Assembly: GCA_028292405.1 (NCBI GenBank) | Contig: JAQGMJ010000087.1 | Coordinates: 62,001 to 126,000 of the forward strand | Length of the DNA stretch: 64,000 nt | Reading direction: 5' to 3' | DNA from: Betaproteobacteria bacterium | GTDB taxonomy: Bacteria > Pseudomonadota > Gammaproteobacteria > Burkholderiales > JAEUOS01 | Part shown: one piece after another, positions 1 through 8,049 of the stretch | Numbering within the stretch: position 1 is the stretch's first letter | How the letters are laid out: each line of letters begins with the position of its first letter | Made by a program: the position numbers and the translations under genes | Notes under the pieces: generated by a model | What the model saw: the letters and a program-made list of their open reading frames with translations, nothing else | Database searches by the model: none | Told to the model about the DNA's origin: nothing

Positions 1-541
1 TGCCGGCGACATCGAAGAACGTATACGACAGGGTGATGGTCTCGATGCCCTTGTACAGCTTGGTGTCGATCACGAACACCACCGGAAACATCTTGGTTTC
101 ATGTGCCTGCAAAGTCTGCTGGGTGAAACAAAAGCACTCCAGCTTCTTGAAATAAGCCGCCGACTCCTTCGGCGCATAGCTCGGTATCGCCTGGCCGGTC
201 ACCGCGTGGTCCATGGTGTTGGTCACCTGGTACATCACGGTGGTCAGCTCGCCCGGGTGAATCGCCAGCCCGCGGGTCATCGGCTTGAACTGCCAGGCCA
301 GGTGATTGGCGTTGGCGTCGAACTCCACGGTCACCTTGCGCGTCAGGTCCACCTGGGTATTGGCCGTCGTCGGCGTACCGGAGCCGTCCAGGTTGTTGAC
401 CCCGGTGACTTCGCAAATCTTCTTGTAGAAGGGCACCAGCGCAAACCCGAAACCGAACATCAACAGCGTGATCACCAGCAGCTTTTTCAGTGTGTCGCGG
501 TTGTTCGCGCGGGCATCCAGAATTTGCACGGCTTCGCTCAT
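1..541 (-). CDS. ctaG: Cytochrome c oxidase assembly protein CtaG/Cox11 (3' end outside the window)
   Basis: Inserts copper into the CuB site of subunit I of the aa3-type oxidase; anchored in the inner membrane with a periplasmic copper-binding domain. About 180 codons are present, beginning with MSEAVQILDARANNRD. One membrane segment lies near residues 19-37 and is followed by PFYKKICEVTG, a typical Cox11 beginning. The family's copper-site motif ECFCFTQQ is present near residue 140. The stop codon is beyond the window edge, so the end is not real. It is the last gene seen of the minus-strand oxidase run, 7 nt after the 34-aa gene. coxC would be expected next but is outside the window. Confidence 0.93.
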   Translation of the reverse strand, partial: MSEAVQILDARANNRDTLKKLLVITLLMFGFGFALVPFYKKICEVTGVNNLDGSGTPTTANTQVDLTRKVTVEFDANANHLAWQFKPMTRGLAIHPGELTTVMYQVTNTMDHAVTGQAIPSYAPKESAAYFKKLECFCFTQQTLQAHETKMFPVVFVIDTKLYKGIETITLSYTFFDVAG

Positions 542-548
542 CTCAGCC

Positions 549-653
549 TCACCCGATCACACGGCGCACGATCACGGCCATGAAAAACGCGAACGCGACC
601 AATGCCAGGATCAATCCGGTCCTGAGGTTGCTGCGCTGGTTCTTCTGTTCCAT
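549..653 (-). CDS. Cytochrome oxidase small assembly protein (34 aa)
   Basis: A very short gene between coxA and ctaG, starting MEQKNQRSNLRTG and ending VIVRRVIG. It has one hydrophobic segment (about residues 12-30) flanked by charged ends, so it should be a single-span inner-membrane protein with a positive tail. Betaproteobacterial oxidase operons commonly carry a tiny one-span protein at exactly this place, annotated as a small cytochrome oxidase assembly protein. Its stop is 7 nt from the ctaG start and its start is 54 nt after coxA, so co-transcription is likely. The family assignment rests on position and topology rather than on a motif. Confidence 0.75.
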   Translation of the reverse strand: MEQKNQRSNLRTGLILALVAFAFFMAVIVRRVIG

Positions 654-707
654 GGCCGTTGCGATTCACTTCGCCGCCCGCGCACCAGCGCAAGCGGCGT
701 CAAAGTC

Positions 708-2318
708 CTACTTCACCTGCGGCGGGGTTTCGAAGGTATGGTACGGCGCCGGCGAAGGCACGGTCCACTCCAGGCCTTCGGCGCCTTCCCACGGCTTGTC
801 GGCCGCCTTCGGGCCGCCCTTGACGCACTTGATGACGGCGGCCAGGAAAATCAGCTGCGACAGGCCGAAGCAGAAGGCGCCGATCGAGGCCACCGCGTTG
901 AAGTCGGCGAACTGGGCGGCGTAGTCCGGAATCCGGCGCGGCATGCCGGCGAGACCCAGGAAGTGCATCGGGAAGAAGGTGAGGTTGAAGAACACCACCG
1001 AGCACCAGAAGTGCAGCTTGCCGAGGAATTCGTCATACATGTGGCCGGTCCATTTCGGCAGCCAGTAATAGACGCCGGCGAACATGGCGAACAGGGAGCC
1101 GGCCACCAGCACGTAATGGAAGTGCGCCACCACGTAATAGGTGTCCTGCAGCTGGATGTCGATCGGGGTGACGGCCAGGATCAGGCCTGTAAAGCCGCCC
1201 ATGGTGAACACGAAGATGAAGCCGATGGCGAACAGCATCGGCGTCTCGAAGGTCATCGAGCCCTTCCACATCGTGGCGATCCAGTTGAACACCTTCACGC
1301 CCGTGGGCACGGCGATCAGCATGGTCGCGTACATGAAGAACAGCTGGCCCGCCGCCGGCATGCCCGTGGTGAACATGTGGTGCGCCCAGACGATGAAGGA
1401 GAGGATCGCGATCGAGGAGGTGGCGTACACCATCGAGGCATAGCCGAACAGCGGCTTGCGCGCGAAGGCCGGGATGATCTGCGAGACGATGCCGAAGGCC
1501 GGCAGGATCATGATGTAGACCTCGGGGTGGCCGAAGAACCAGAAAATGTGCTGGTACATCACCGGGTCGCCGCCGCCGGCGGCGTTGAAGAAGGAGGTGC
1601 CGAAGTGGCGGTCGGTCAGCGTCATGGTGATGGCGCCGGCCAGCACGGGCATGACGGCGATCAGCATGTAGGAGGTGATCAGCCAGGTCCAGCAGAACAT
1701 CGGCATCTTCATCAGCGTCATGCCGGGCGCGCGCATGTTCAGGATGGTGGTGATGATGTTGATCGAGCCCATGATGGAGGAGGCGCCCATGATGTGCAGG
1801 GCGAAGATCGCCAAGTCCTGGCCGATACCCATCTGCGAGGAAAGCGGCGCGTACATGGTCCAACCGGCGGCGGTGGCGCCGCCCGGCACGAAGAAGGAGA
1901 TGATCAGCAGGCTGGCGGCGGGCACCAGCAGCCAGAACGACCAGTTGTTCATCCGCGCGAAAGCCATGTCGGGCGCGCCGATCATCAGCGGAATCTGCCA
2001 GTTGGCGAAGCCCACGAAGGCCGGCATGATCGCGCCGAACACCATGATGATGCCGTGCATGGTGGTGAGCTGGTTGAAGAACTCGGGGTTGACGATCTGC
2101 AGGCCCGGCTTGAACAGCTCGGCGCGGATGGTCAGCGCCAGCATGCCGCCGGTCAGGAACATGGCGAAGGAAAACCACAGGTACAGGGTGCCGATGTCCT
2201 TGTGGTTGGTCGTCGTCACCCAGCGCATGAAGCCGGCCGGCGGGCCGTGATGGTGATCGTCGTGACCGTGGGCGTCTGCGTGGTCGTCGTGCGCGTGACC
2301 GGGGAGAACTGCGCTCAT
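708..2318 (-). CDS. coxA: Cytochrome c oxidase subunit I (aa3 type)
   Basis: Catalytic heme-copper subunit that reduces O2 to water and pumps protons; 536 aa, the usual length, with 12 hydrophobic segments. The N-terminus has a His/Asp-rich stretch (HAHDDHADAHGHDDHHHG) before the conserved WVTTTNHKDIGTLYL. HPEVYIMILPAFG (CuB ligand and cross-linked Tyr region), VWAHHMFTTGM (the two other CuB His) and YYVVAHFHYVL (heme a and a3 ligands) are all visible. It follows coxB by about 100 nt on the minus strand, with a GAGG ribosome site before the ATG. Confidence 0.98.
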   Translation of the reverse strand: MSAVLPGHAHDDHADAHGHDDHHHGPPAGFMRWVTTTNHKDIGTLYLWFSFAMFLTGGMLALTIRAELFKPGLQIVNPEFFNQLTTMHGIIMVFGAIMPAFVGFANWQIPLMIGAPDMAFARMNNWSFWLLVPAASLLIISFFVPGGATAAGWTMYAPLSSQMGIGQDLAIFALHIMGASSIMGSINIITTILNMRAPGMTLMKMPMFCWTWLITSYMLIAVMPVLAGAITMTLTDRHFGTSFFNAAGGGDPVMYQHIFWFFGHPEVYIMILPAFGIVSQIIPAFARKPLFGYASMVYATSSIAILSFIVWAHHMFTTGMPAAGQLFFMYATMLIAVPTGVKVFNWIATMWKGSMTFETPMLFAIGFIFVFTMGGFTGLILAVTPIDIQLQDTYYVVAHFHYVLVAGSLFAMFAGVYYWLPKWTGHMYDEFLGKLHFWCSVVFFNLTFFPMHFLGLAGMPRRIPDYAAQFADFNAVASIGAFCFGLSQLIFLAAVIKCVKGGPKAADKPWEGAEGLEWTVPSPAPYHTFETPPQVK

Positions 2319-2422
2319 GATTGCCTCAACTCAAAAATGTGTTCGGTTGCTGGTGCTGCTGTTGCGCGACGGATTTTCGCCGCCGGGTATTCATCTTTAC
2401 TGCGCGTCTCTACTGTGTGTCT

Positions 2423-3640
2423 TTACTGCGGCTTGGCGACAAGCGCCGTCACCTTGGCGGCATCCCAGGCGCGCGCGGCCTTGATGTCGCTCGGCTGCAC
2501 CAGGGCCACCGCAGCCTTGTTGCTCCAGGCGCCGCGGGTATAGGTGACAACAGCGGCGATGTCGGTATCGGAAAGGGTCTTGCCCATTGCGGCCATCGCG
2601 GTGCCGGGGCGGCCGTTAAGTTCGACCGCCACCTGGTTGTCCATCGGGCCCAGCACGGTCTTGGAGCCATCCAGCGGCGGGAAGGCCGGCGGGGTGCCCT
2701 TGCCGTCGGACTTGTGGCAGGCCGCGCAATTGTTTTCGTAAACGGTCTTGCCGCGGGCGGCCAGGTCGGGCTGGGTCCAGACCTTGTTCGGGTCTTCCTG
2801 CTTGGAGGCGATTTCCTTCTTCTTGTCAGCCACCCACTTGGTGTAGTCGGCGTCCGACATCACATGCACGACGATCGGCATGAAGCCGTGTTCCTTGCCG
2901 CAGAGTTCGGCGCACTGGCCGCGGAAAATCCCGGTTTCCTTCGACTTGAACCAGGTGTCGCGCACGAAGCCGGGAATCGCGTCCTGCTTGACGCCGAAAG
3001 CCGGGATCATCCAGGCGTGGATCACGTCGTCGGCGGTGGTCAGGATGCGGATCTTCTTGTTCACCGGCACCACGACTTCGTTGTCCACTTCCAGCATGTA
3101 GTTGACGCCGCGCTCGGCCTTGCCTTCGATCTGCGCGCGCGGGGTCGACAGGTTGGAGTAGAAGCTGATGCCCTCACCCTCGCCCTTGATGTAGTCGTAG
3201 CCCCACTTCCACTGGTAGCCGGTCGCCTTGATGGTGAGGTCGGCGTTGGAGGTGTCCTTCATCGCGATCACGGTACGGGTGGCGAAGCCGGCCATGCCGA
3301 TGACGATGATCATCGGGATCAGCGTCCAGGCGATTTCCACCGTCGTGCTCTCGTGGAAGGTCGCGGCCTTGTGGCCCTTGTCCTTGCGGTGCGCGAAGAT
3401 CGAATAGAACATCGCGGCGAACACCGCGATGAAGATCAGCAGGCAGACGATCAGCATGCCCGTGTGCAGATCGAAGATCTGGTCGGCGATGTCGGTGACC
3501 GGCCGCTGCAGATTGAGCTGCAGTTCGGCGGGACCTCCCACCATGTCGGCGGCGTACGCGCTTGCCCCGCACGCTGCGGCACCAGCCGCCATCCCCAGTT
3601 GTGCGGCCAGTTTCCGCAAGTGAGTCGATACAGCCATCAT
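2423..3640 (-). CDS. coxB: Cytochrome c oxidase subunit II with C-terminal cytochrome c domain
   Basis: Takes electrons from cytochrome c through the CuA centre and passes them to subunit I. The 405-aa protein has an N-terminal signal-like segment, two membrane spans (about residues 50-115), a cupredoxin domain with the CuA motif RGQCAELCGKEHGFM, and an extra C-terminal c-type heme domain (CAACHKSDG, with a Met ligand region near GTAMAAMG). This fused layout is common in betaproteobacteria and resembles caa3 oxidases. The start chosen is the first of two Met codons (MMAVSTHLRK). It lies 29 nt after the DUF2244 gene. Confidence 0.97.
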   Translation of the reverse strand: MMAVSTHLRKLAAQLGMAAGAAACGASAYAADMVGGPAELQLNLQRPVTDIADQIFDLHTGMLIVCLLIFIAVFAAMFYSIFAHRKDKGHKAATFHESTTVEIAWTLIPMIIVIGMAGFATRTVIAMKDTSNADLTIKATGYQWKWGYDYIKGEGEGISFYSNLSTPRAQIEGKAERGVNYMLEVDNEVVVPVNKKIRILTTADDVIHAWMIPAFGVKQDAIPGFVRDTWFKSKETGIFRGQCAELCGKEHGFMPIVVHVMSDADYTKWVADKKKEIASKQEDPNKVWTQPDLAARGKTVYENNCAACHKSDGKGTPPAFPPLDGSKTVLGPMDNQVAVELNGRPGTAMAAMGKTLSDTDIAAVVTYTRGAWSNKAAVALVQPSDIKAARAWDAAKVTALVAKPQ

Positions 3641-3669
3641 GTCCTCGTCACGCTAGTCTGATGTTGAAA

Positions 3670-4254
3670 TTACCTAAACCCGCACGTCCGCTTCGCTGAT
3701 ACCGCCAGCGCCGCGCGCAAATCCCTTTCGAAGCCGGCGCGGCGCTGCGCACCGAAGTGCCGCCCCACTTCCAGCTCCCGGCCGCGACACACCAAAAACA
3801 GCCGCTCCGCCCCTGCCCGCCGCACCAGGCGCACCTGATGCAGCACAAACTCGTGCGTGCGCACCCTGCTGCCCTCGCGCACTTCCACGGTGAGCTTCCC
3901 GCCAGCCAATCGCACCCGCTCCCCATCGGTCGCGTGCGCGCCGTACACCAGGAAGGCCACCGCCAGCGCCAGCAATTCCATGCCGGCAAACGGCAACACC
4001 ATCCAGGCGCCCAGGGCGGCAAAAACGGCGCCAAAAACAAACGCCAGCCCCACCATGCTGCCAAACACCGTCATCAAGGCCCGCGGCGAAAGCGAACAAT
4101 TGCGCCGCAACACGAATTCCACCGCCGCAGGTTCCGCCGGAACCCCCCGATGCACATATTCGGGCGCCTCAAGCCGCTCTCCCACGCACCCGCAGCGTCG
4201 AATCCGACTGCTTGCACAGTCATCCTTCCAGGCAAAAGCCAGCCTGATTGCCAA
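3670..4254 (-). CDS. DUF2244 family membrane protein
   Basis: The core matches the DUF2244 family: LRRNCSLSPRALMTVFGSM, then two membrane spans (about residues 62-103) with a very short connection, then a soluble C-terminal domain of about 80 residues. The function is unknown, but the gene commonly precedes coxB in betaproteobacteria, suggesting a role tied to the oxidase. The first 45 residues are unusually rich in Arg and Cys for this family, so the true start may be a downstream GTG at 4185 or 4155. Co-directional with coxB. Confidence 0.82.
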   Translation of the reverse strand: MAIRLAFAWKDDCASSRIRRCGCVGERLEAPEYVHRGVPAEPAAVEFVLRRNCSLSPRALMTVFGSMVGLAFVFGAVFAALGAWMVLPFAGMELLALAVAFLVYGAHATDGERVRLAGGKLTVEVREGSRVRTHEFVLHQVRLVRRAGAERLFLVCRGRELEVGRHFGAQRRAGFERDLRAALAVSAKRTCGFR

Positions 4255-4399
4255 AACCGGCGGATTATATCAGCCTTCCCGGTACCCGCATTCCGAGCAA
4301 GGGTAATCGGGCCGGTAAGCCATCCATCCGGACCTGCCCAAACCGCCAAAAAAGTCACAAAACCCATATTGCAGCGCACGATATTTCTCGTGAGGCGCC

Positions 4400-5377
4400 C
4401 TAGCGCCTAGCCCGGTACTCCTCGCTCGGCACGAAATTGACGATCGCCTCGCCCCCCGTGGTACGTCGCGGCCGCCCCTTCCAGGCGTGGCCGTAGATCA
4501 CCTCGAAAGTCGCCGGCAGACGGGCATCGCTGCGCCGGGCGCGACGTTTTTCATACGCCGCGCGCGCGCGCGCAAGCAGCCCGCGCGAGAGCAGGCCGCG
4601 CGGGCGGCCCAGCATCGCATTCATCGAGCCGCTGTTGCGCAAGTCGTCGAACAAGCCGTCGAGCGACTCGTAGGTAAGCGTGAACTGCTCCATGTCCATC
4701 ACCGGCGTGACAAAGCCGGCGCCCACCAGCACATCGCCGATGTCGTGCAGGTCGATGAAACGCTTCACATGCCAGGCGGCCTTTTGTTCGGGCGTTTGCG
4801 CGGCTTCCGCAAAGGCTTCGCGCAACTCCATCAGGCTGTCGGGCCCCAGGCTGCTGAACATGAACAGGCCATCGACCGCCAGCGCGCGCTGCGCCTCGCG
4901 AATTGCCGGCGCCGGGTCGTCCAGCCAATGCAAGGCCAGGTTCGACCACACCAGGTCGAGGGAGCCGCCGGCGAACGGCAGGCTCGCCATGTCCGCCTGC
5001 ACCCCCAGCGGCGGCCCGGCCTTGCGCCGCAGGCTCGCCGCCAGGCGCGCGTGCCAGGGCGCCGCCGCCGGCACCGCCGCCTGCAGCATCGGCCGCGCCA
5101 AGTCCAGCGCCAGCAATTGCGCCTGCGGATAACGCTCCTGCAAACCGGGCAACGCGCCGCCGGTGGCGCAGCCCAGGTCGAGCACGCGCGCCGGATCAAG
5201 CTTGATATACCCCAGGCGCTCCAGCATGCGCGCGCCCACCTCGCGATGCAGCGCGTCGGCCCGGGCGAACGTGGCGGCGGCGCGGCCGAAATTGCGCTTC
5301 AGCGCGGCACGGTCGGCGTAAAAAGGTTCCGGCGAAGGGGCCGGCAGCATGCCGGCGGAAGAGTCTGCTTCAGTCAC
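4400..5377 (-). CDS. bioC: Malonyl-ACP O-methyltransferase (biotin synthesis)
   Basis: Methylates malonyl-ACP from SAM to start the pimeloyl chain of biotin. It is a class I methyltransferase: NFGRAAATFARADALHREVGARML at the N-terminus, SAM motif I as VLDLGCATGG, then LALDLARPML, and LDLVWSNLALHWLDDP (motif IV), which is typical of BioC. A GTG start at 5377 is chosen because a TACAAT box lies at 5384-5389, too close for the upstream ATG at 5404 to be transcribed from it; the ATG would add nine residues. In related genomes bioC often sits beside comF, which here is 10 kb away. Confidence 0.88.
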   Translation of the reverse strand: MTEADSSAGMLPAPSPEPFYADRAALKRNFGRAAATFARADALHREVGARMLERLGYIKLDPARVLDLGCATGGALPGLQERYPQAQLLALDLARPMLQAAVPAAAPWHARLAASLRRKAGPPLGVQADMASLPFAGGSLDLVWSNLALHWLDDPAPAIREAQRALAVDGLFMFSSLGPDSLMELREAFAEAAQTPEQKAAWHVKRFIDLHDIGDVLVGAGFVTPVMDMEQFTLTYESLDGLFDDLRNSGSMNAMLGRPRGLLSRGLLARARAAYEKRRARRSDARLPATFEVIYGHAWKGRPRRTTGGEAIVNFVPSEEYRARR

Positions 5378-5383
5378 GGCGCG

Positions 5384-5389
5384 ATTGTA
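5384..5389 (-). promoter_or_regulatory. TACAAT -10 box of bioC
   Basis: On the minus strand TACAAT is followed by six bases (CGCGCC) and then GTG. With usual spacing, transcription would begin at or next to the GTG, giving a leaderless or nearly leaderless mRNA. No Shine-Dalgarno sequence is visible in the gap. The -35 is weak. The same layout occurs at yqgE and apaH. Confidence 0.5.
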
Positions 5390-5650
5390 CAACCCGGCGC
5401 GCAAGCCAAATCAGGAACAGCCTCCTGCGCCATGTCGCCCATGATTTCCCCGCTCATGCCTTCAACTTCGCCTGGGCCTTTCATCGCATCTCCAGCTCGC
5501 TTGCGGCAGCGGCGCCCCGGATGAAAGCCACGGCGCCGCATTGATTGTTGCCTCGACGGGCGAATCCCGTCCATGCGTTGCGGGCATGCGCGGCAGTAGC
5601 TATCATGCCCTCCCGGCCTCATCCGCCTCAAGTAAAAGCATAAAAGACAA

Positions 5651-6670
5651 GTGACCCAGACCGACCTCGAAAGCGCCCGCCGCCGGCGCGACTTCCTCAA
5701 AAGCGCGGGCGCGCTCGCCGCCGGAAGTGCCCTGCCTTTAAGCGCCCTGCCCTTGAACGCCCATTCCCAAGCCGCCTGGCCGCAAAAACCGATCCGTCTG
5801 GTGGTGGGCTATGCCCCCGGCGGCGTGGCCGACATCACCGCCCGCATGGTGGCTGAAAAGGTGTCGGGCAAGCTCGGCCAGCAGATCGTGGTGGACAACC
5901 GTCCCGGCGCCGGCGGCATCGTCGCCGCCGATCTCGTGGCCAAGTCCGAGCCCGACGGCTACAACCTGCTGCACCTGAACCAGGGCAACGCCGTTTCCGC
6001 TGCCCTCTTCCGCACCTTGCCTTTCGACATCGTGAAAGACTTTTCCACGGTATCAGCGATGGGCTATTTCACTGTCATCATCCTGGCCGACAAAGATTCG
6101 TCGATTACCAGCGTGCACGAACTGCTGGCGCAAGCCAAGGCGCGGCCGGACAAATTCAACATCGGCTCGATCTCCGTGGGCAGCGGCCAGAACATGGCCG
6201 CCGCGCTGTTCAAGGCCGTCACCGGCACGCCGGCCTCGATCATCCCCTTCAAGAGCACGCCGTCCCTCATCTCCGCACTCAAGGGCGGCGACATCCAGGT
6301 AGCCTTCGAAATCGGCGCCCCGGTGCTGGCGATGCTCAAGCATGGCGACATCAAGGCCATCGCGGTCACCGCCGCGCAACGCTACCGCGGCCTGCCCGAC
6401 GTGCCGACGGTGAAGGAGTCCGGCGTCGCAGGCTACGACGTGATCGCCTGGAACGGTGTTGCCGCGCCGGCGAAAACCCCGCGCGCCATCATCGAGCGCC
6501 TGAACCGCGAGATCAACGCCGCCATGGCCCTGCCCGACATCAAAAGCAAATTCGCCGACTTCGGCATCGACTCGCGCGGCGGCACGCCGGAAGAATTTCA
6601 CGACCTGGTGGTGGCCGAAGTGAACAAATGGACCAAGGTGGTTGCCGAAACCAAGATGGAAAAACTTTAA
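5651..6670 (+). CDS. Bug-family (TctC-like) periplasmic solute-binding protein
   Basis: High-affinity binding protein of the tripartite tricarboxylate transporter type (Bug family). GTG start; a twin-arginine signal (RRRRDFLKSAG, residues 10-20) and a hydrophobic stretch ending near AHSQA suggest Tat export. The mature protein opens WPQKPIRLVVGYAPGGVADITAR and has VDNRPGAGG and the late GWNG-like VIAWNGVAAPAKTPR, all Bug signatures. No TctA/TctB membrane genes are nearby, which is common for Bug proteins. It is 41 nt before the hydroxylase gene, so it probably binds that enzyme's aromatic substrate; the ligand cannot be read from sequence. Confidence 0.92.
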   Translation: MTQTDLESARRRRDFLKSAGALAAGSALPLSALPLNAHSQAAWPQKPIRLVVGYAPGGVADITARMVAEKVSGKLGQQIVVDNRPGAGGIVAADLVAKSEPDGYNLLHLNQGNAVSAALFRTLPFDIVKDFSTVSAMGYFTVIILADKDSSITSVHELLAQAKARPDKFNIGSISVGSGQNMAAALFKAVTGTPASIIPFKSTPSLISALKGGDIQVAFEIGAPVLAMLKHGDIKAIAVTAAQRYRGLPDVPTVKESGVAGYDVIAWNGVAAPAKTPRAIIERLNREINAAMALPDIKSKFADFGIDSRGGTPEEFHDLVVAEVNKWTKVVAETKMEKL

Positions 6671-6711
6671 GCCGGTGCAGTAGCAACTCAACTTTAGCGG
6701 AATCGAGAATC

Positions 6712-7860
6712 ATGGCAAACAGCAAACTGAAAGTCGCCGTCGTCGGCGCCGGCATGGGCGGCTTAGCCGTCGCCGCCACCCTGCGCAAGATCGGCGCGGA
6801 CGTGCAGGTGTATGAGCAGGCAAGCAAGTTCGGGCGCATCGGCGCCGGCATCCAGATGATGCCCAACTCGATGAAGGTGCTGCGCGGCATCGGCCTCGAA
6901 GAGCGCCTGCGCAAGACGGCGTTTGAGCCCTATTCGCACCTGAACCGCGACGCCTACACCGGCGAAATCAAGGCCGAGCTACCGATGCCCGAAAGCCTGT
7001 TCGGCGCGCCCTACCTGTGCATGCACCGCGGCGACCTGCACGAAGCCCTCGCCTCCGCTGTGCCCAGCGACACCATCCACCTCGGCAAGAAGCTCCAAGG
7101 CTTCGACCAGGGCGACGCCGGCGTGACGCTGAAGTTCACCGATGGCACCACCGCCAATGCCGATCTCATGATCGGCGCCGATGGCGTGCACTCGCTGGTG
7201 CGCAGCATGATCATCGGTCCCGACAAGCCGCTGCACAAGGGCCGCATCGCCTACCGCGCCGCCTTCTCCGCCTCGCACCTGAAGGGCGGCGACATCGGCC
7301 GCTCGCGCACCAAGTGGTGGGGCAACGACCGCCACATCGTCATCTACTACACCAAGGCCGACAAGAGCGAACTCTACTTCGTCACCAGCGTGCCCGAATC
7401 CGCCGACTGGGTCACGCCGGAGTCCTGGTCCGCCAAGGGCGACATCAAGGAACTGCGCGCGCAATATTCCGAATTCCACCCCGACGTGCGCATGGTCCTC
7501 GACGGCTGCCCCGACTGCCACAAGTGGGCCATCCTCGAGCGCGACCCGCTGCCGACCTGGAGCCAGGGCCGCGTAGTGCTGATCGGCGACGCCTGCCACC
7601 CGATGACGCCCTACATGGCGCAGGGCGCCGCCACCTCGATCGAAGACGCCGCCGTGCTGGCGCGCGCAATCGAAGCACGCGAAGGCGACGACATCGAAGG
7701 CGCCTTCAAGGTCTACGAAGCGCACCGCAAGCCACGCGTCACGCGCATTCAGGCCATCTCCAGCGCCAACACCTGGATGCAAAACGCCGGGCAGGATACG
7801 AGCTGGCTCTACGGCTACGACGCCTGGAACGTGCCGCTGGCGGATGCGGCAACGGCATAA
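6712..7860 (+). CDS. FAD-dependent monooxygenase, 6-hydroxynicotinate 3-monooxygenase (NicC)-like
   Basis: Class A flavoprotein aromatic hydroxylase, 382 aa: FAD-binding GAGMGG (12-17), DG motif GADGVHS (155-161) and GD motif VLIGDACHP. The pattern KWWGNDRHIVIYYTK (201-215) and the C-terminal SANTW...WLYGYD closely resemble NicC of Pseudomonas putida as I remember it; NicC decarboxylates and hydroxylates 6-hydroxynicotinate. His208 and Tyr212 match the NicC pair His211/Tyr215, but NicC His47 is Gln48 here, so the substrate may differ. No nicX, nicD, nicE or nicF gene is in the window. Followed by a strong terminator, so it probably forms a two-gene operon with the Bug protein. Confidence 0.85.
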   Translation: MANSKLKVAVVGAGMGGLAVAATLRKIGADVQVYEQASKFGRIGAGIQMMPNSMKVLRGIGLEERLRKTAFEPYSHLNRDAYTGEIKAELPMPESLFGAPYLCMHRGDLHEALASAVPSDTIHLGKKLQGFDQGDAGVTLKFTDGTTANADLMIGADGVHSLVRSMIIGPDKPLHKGRIAYRAAFSASHLKGGDIGRSRTKWWGNDRHIVIYYTKADKSELYFVTSVPESADWVTPESWSAKGDIKELRAQYSEFHPDVRMVLDGCPDCHKWAILERDPLPTWSQGRVVLIGDACHPMTPYMAQGAATSIEDAAVLARAIEAREGDDIEGAFKVYEAHRKPRVTRIQAISSANTWMQNAGQDTSWLYGYDAWNVPLADAATA

Positions 7861-7874
7861 CAAGCCGCACTGAA

Positions 7875-7911
7875 AAAAGGGCCGCGCATTGACCCAATGC
7901 GCGGCCCTTTT
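7875..7911 (+). terminator. Rho-independent terminator after the hydroxylase gene
   Basis: A perfect 16-bp inverted repeat (AAAAGGGCCGCGCATT and its complement) with loop GACCC, ending in TTTT. It lies 15 nt after the stop codon. The A/T ends on both sides mean it could work in both directions. Confidence 0.9.
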
Positions 7912-8049
7912 CATTGGGGTCTTGTCCAGGCGTGGCGTCGCCGGCGACCTGTCAGGTAATTGGCCGGCTACGGGTACGCCTGTATATTGCGCTGGACGAC
8001 ACCCGCCCCGGCGACGCATCACCTTATAAAAAAACAAAGGCAAACCTCG

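Noticed and set aside
468..2543. 691-aa plus-strand open frame opposite coxA
   Set aside because: It is rich in His/Arg/Gly/Asp with no domain, and mirrors coxA codons exactly. High GC keeps antisense frames open.
5374..5700. 108-aa minus-strand frame in the bioC to Bug-protein gap
   Set aside because: Overlaps both real start regions, has no ribosome site and no family resemblance.
7960..8049. Upstream ATG extension of the MFS gene
   Set aside because: The 30 extra residues do not resemble the family and the ATG at 8050 precedes a normal N-terminus.
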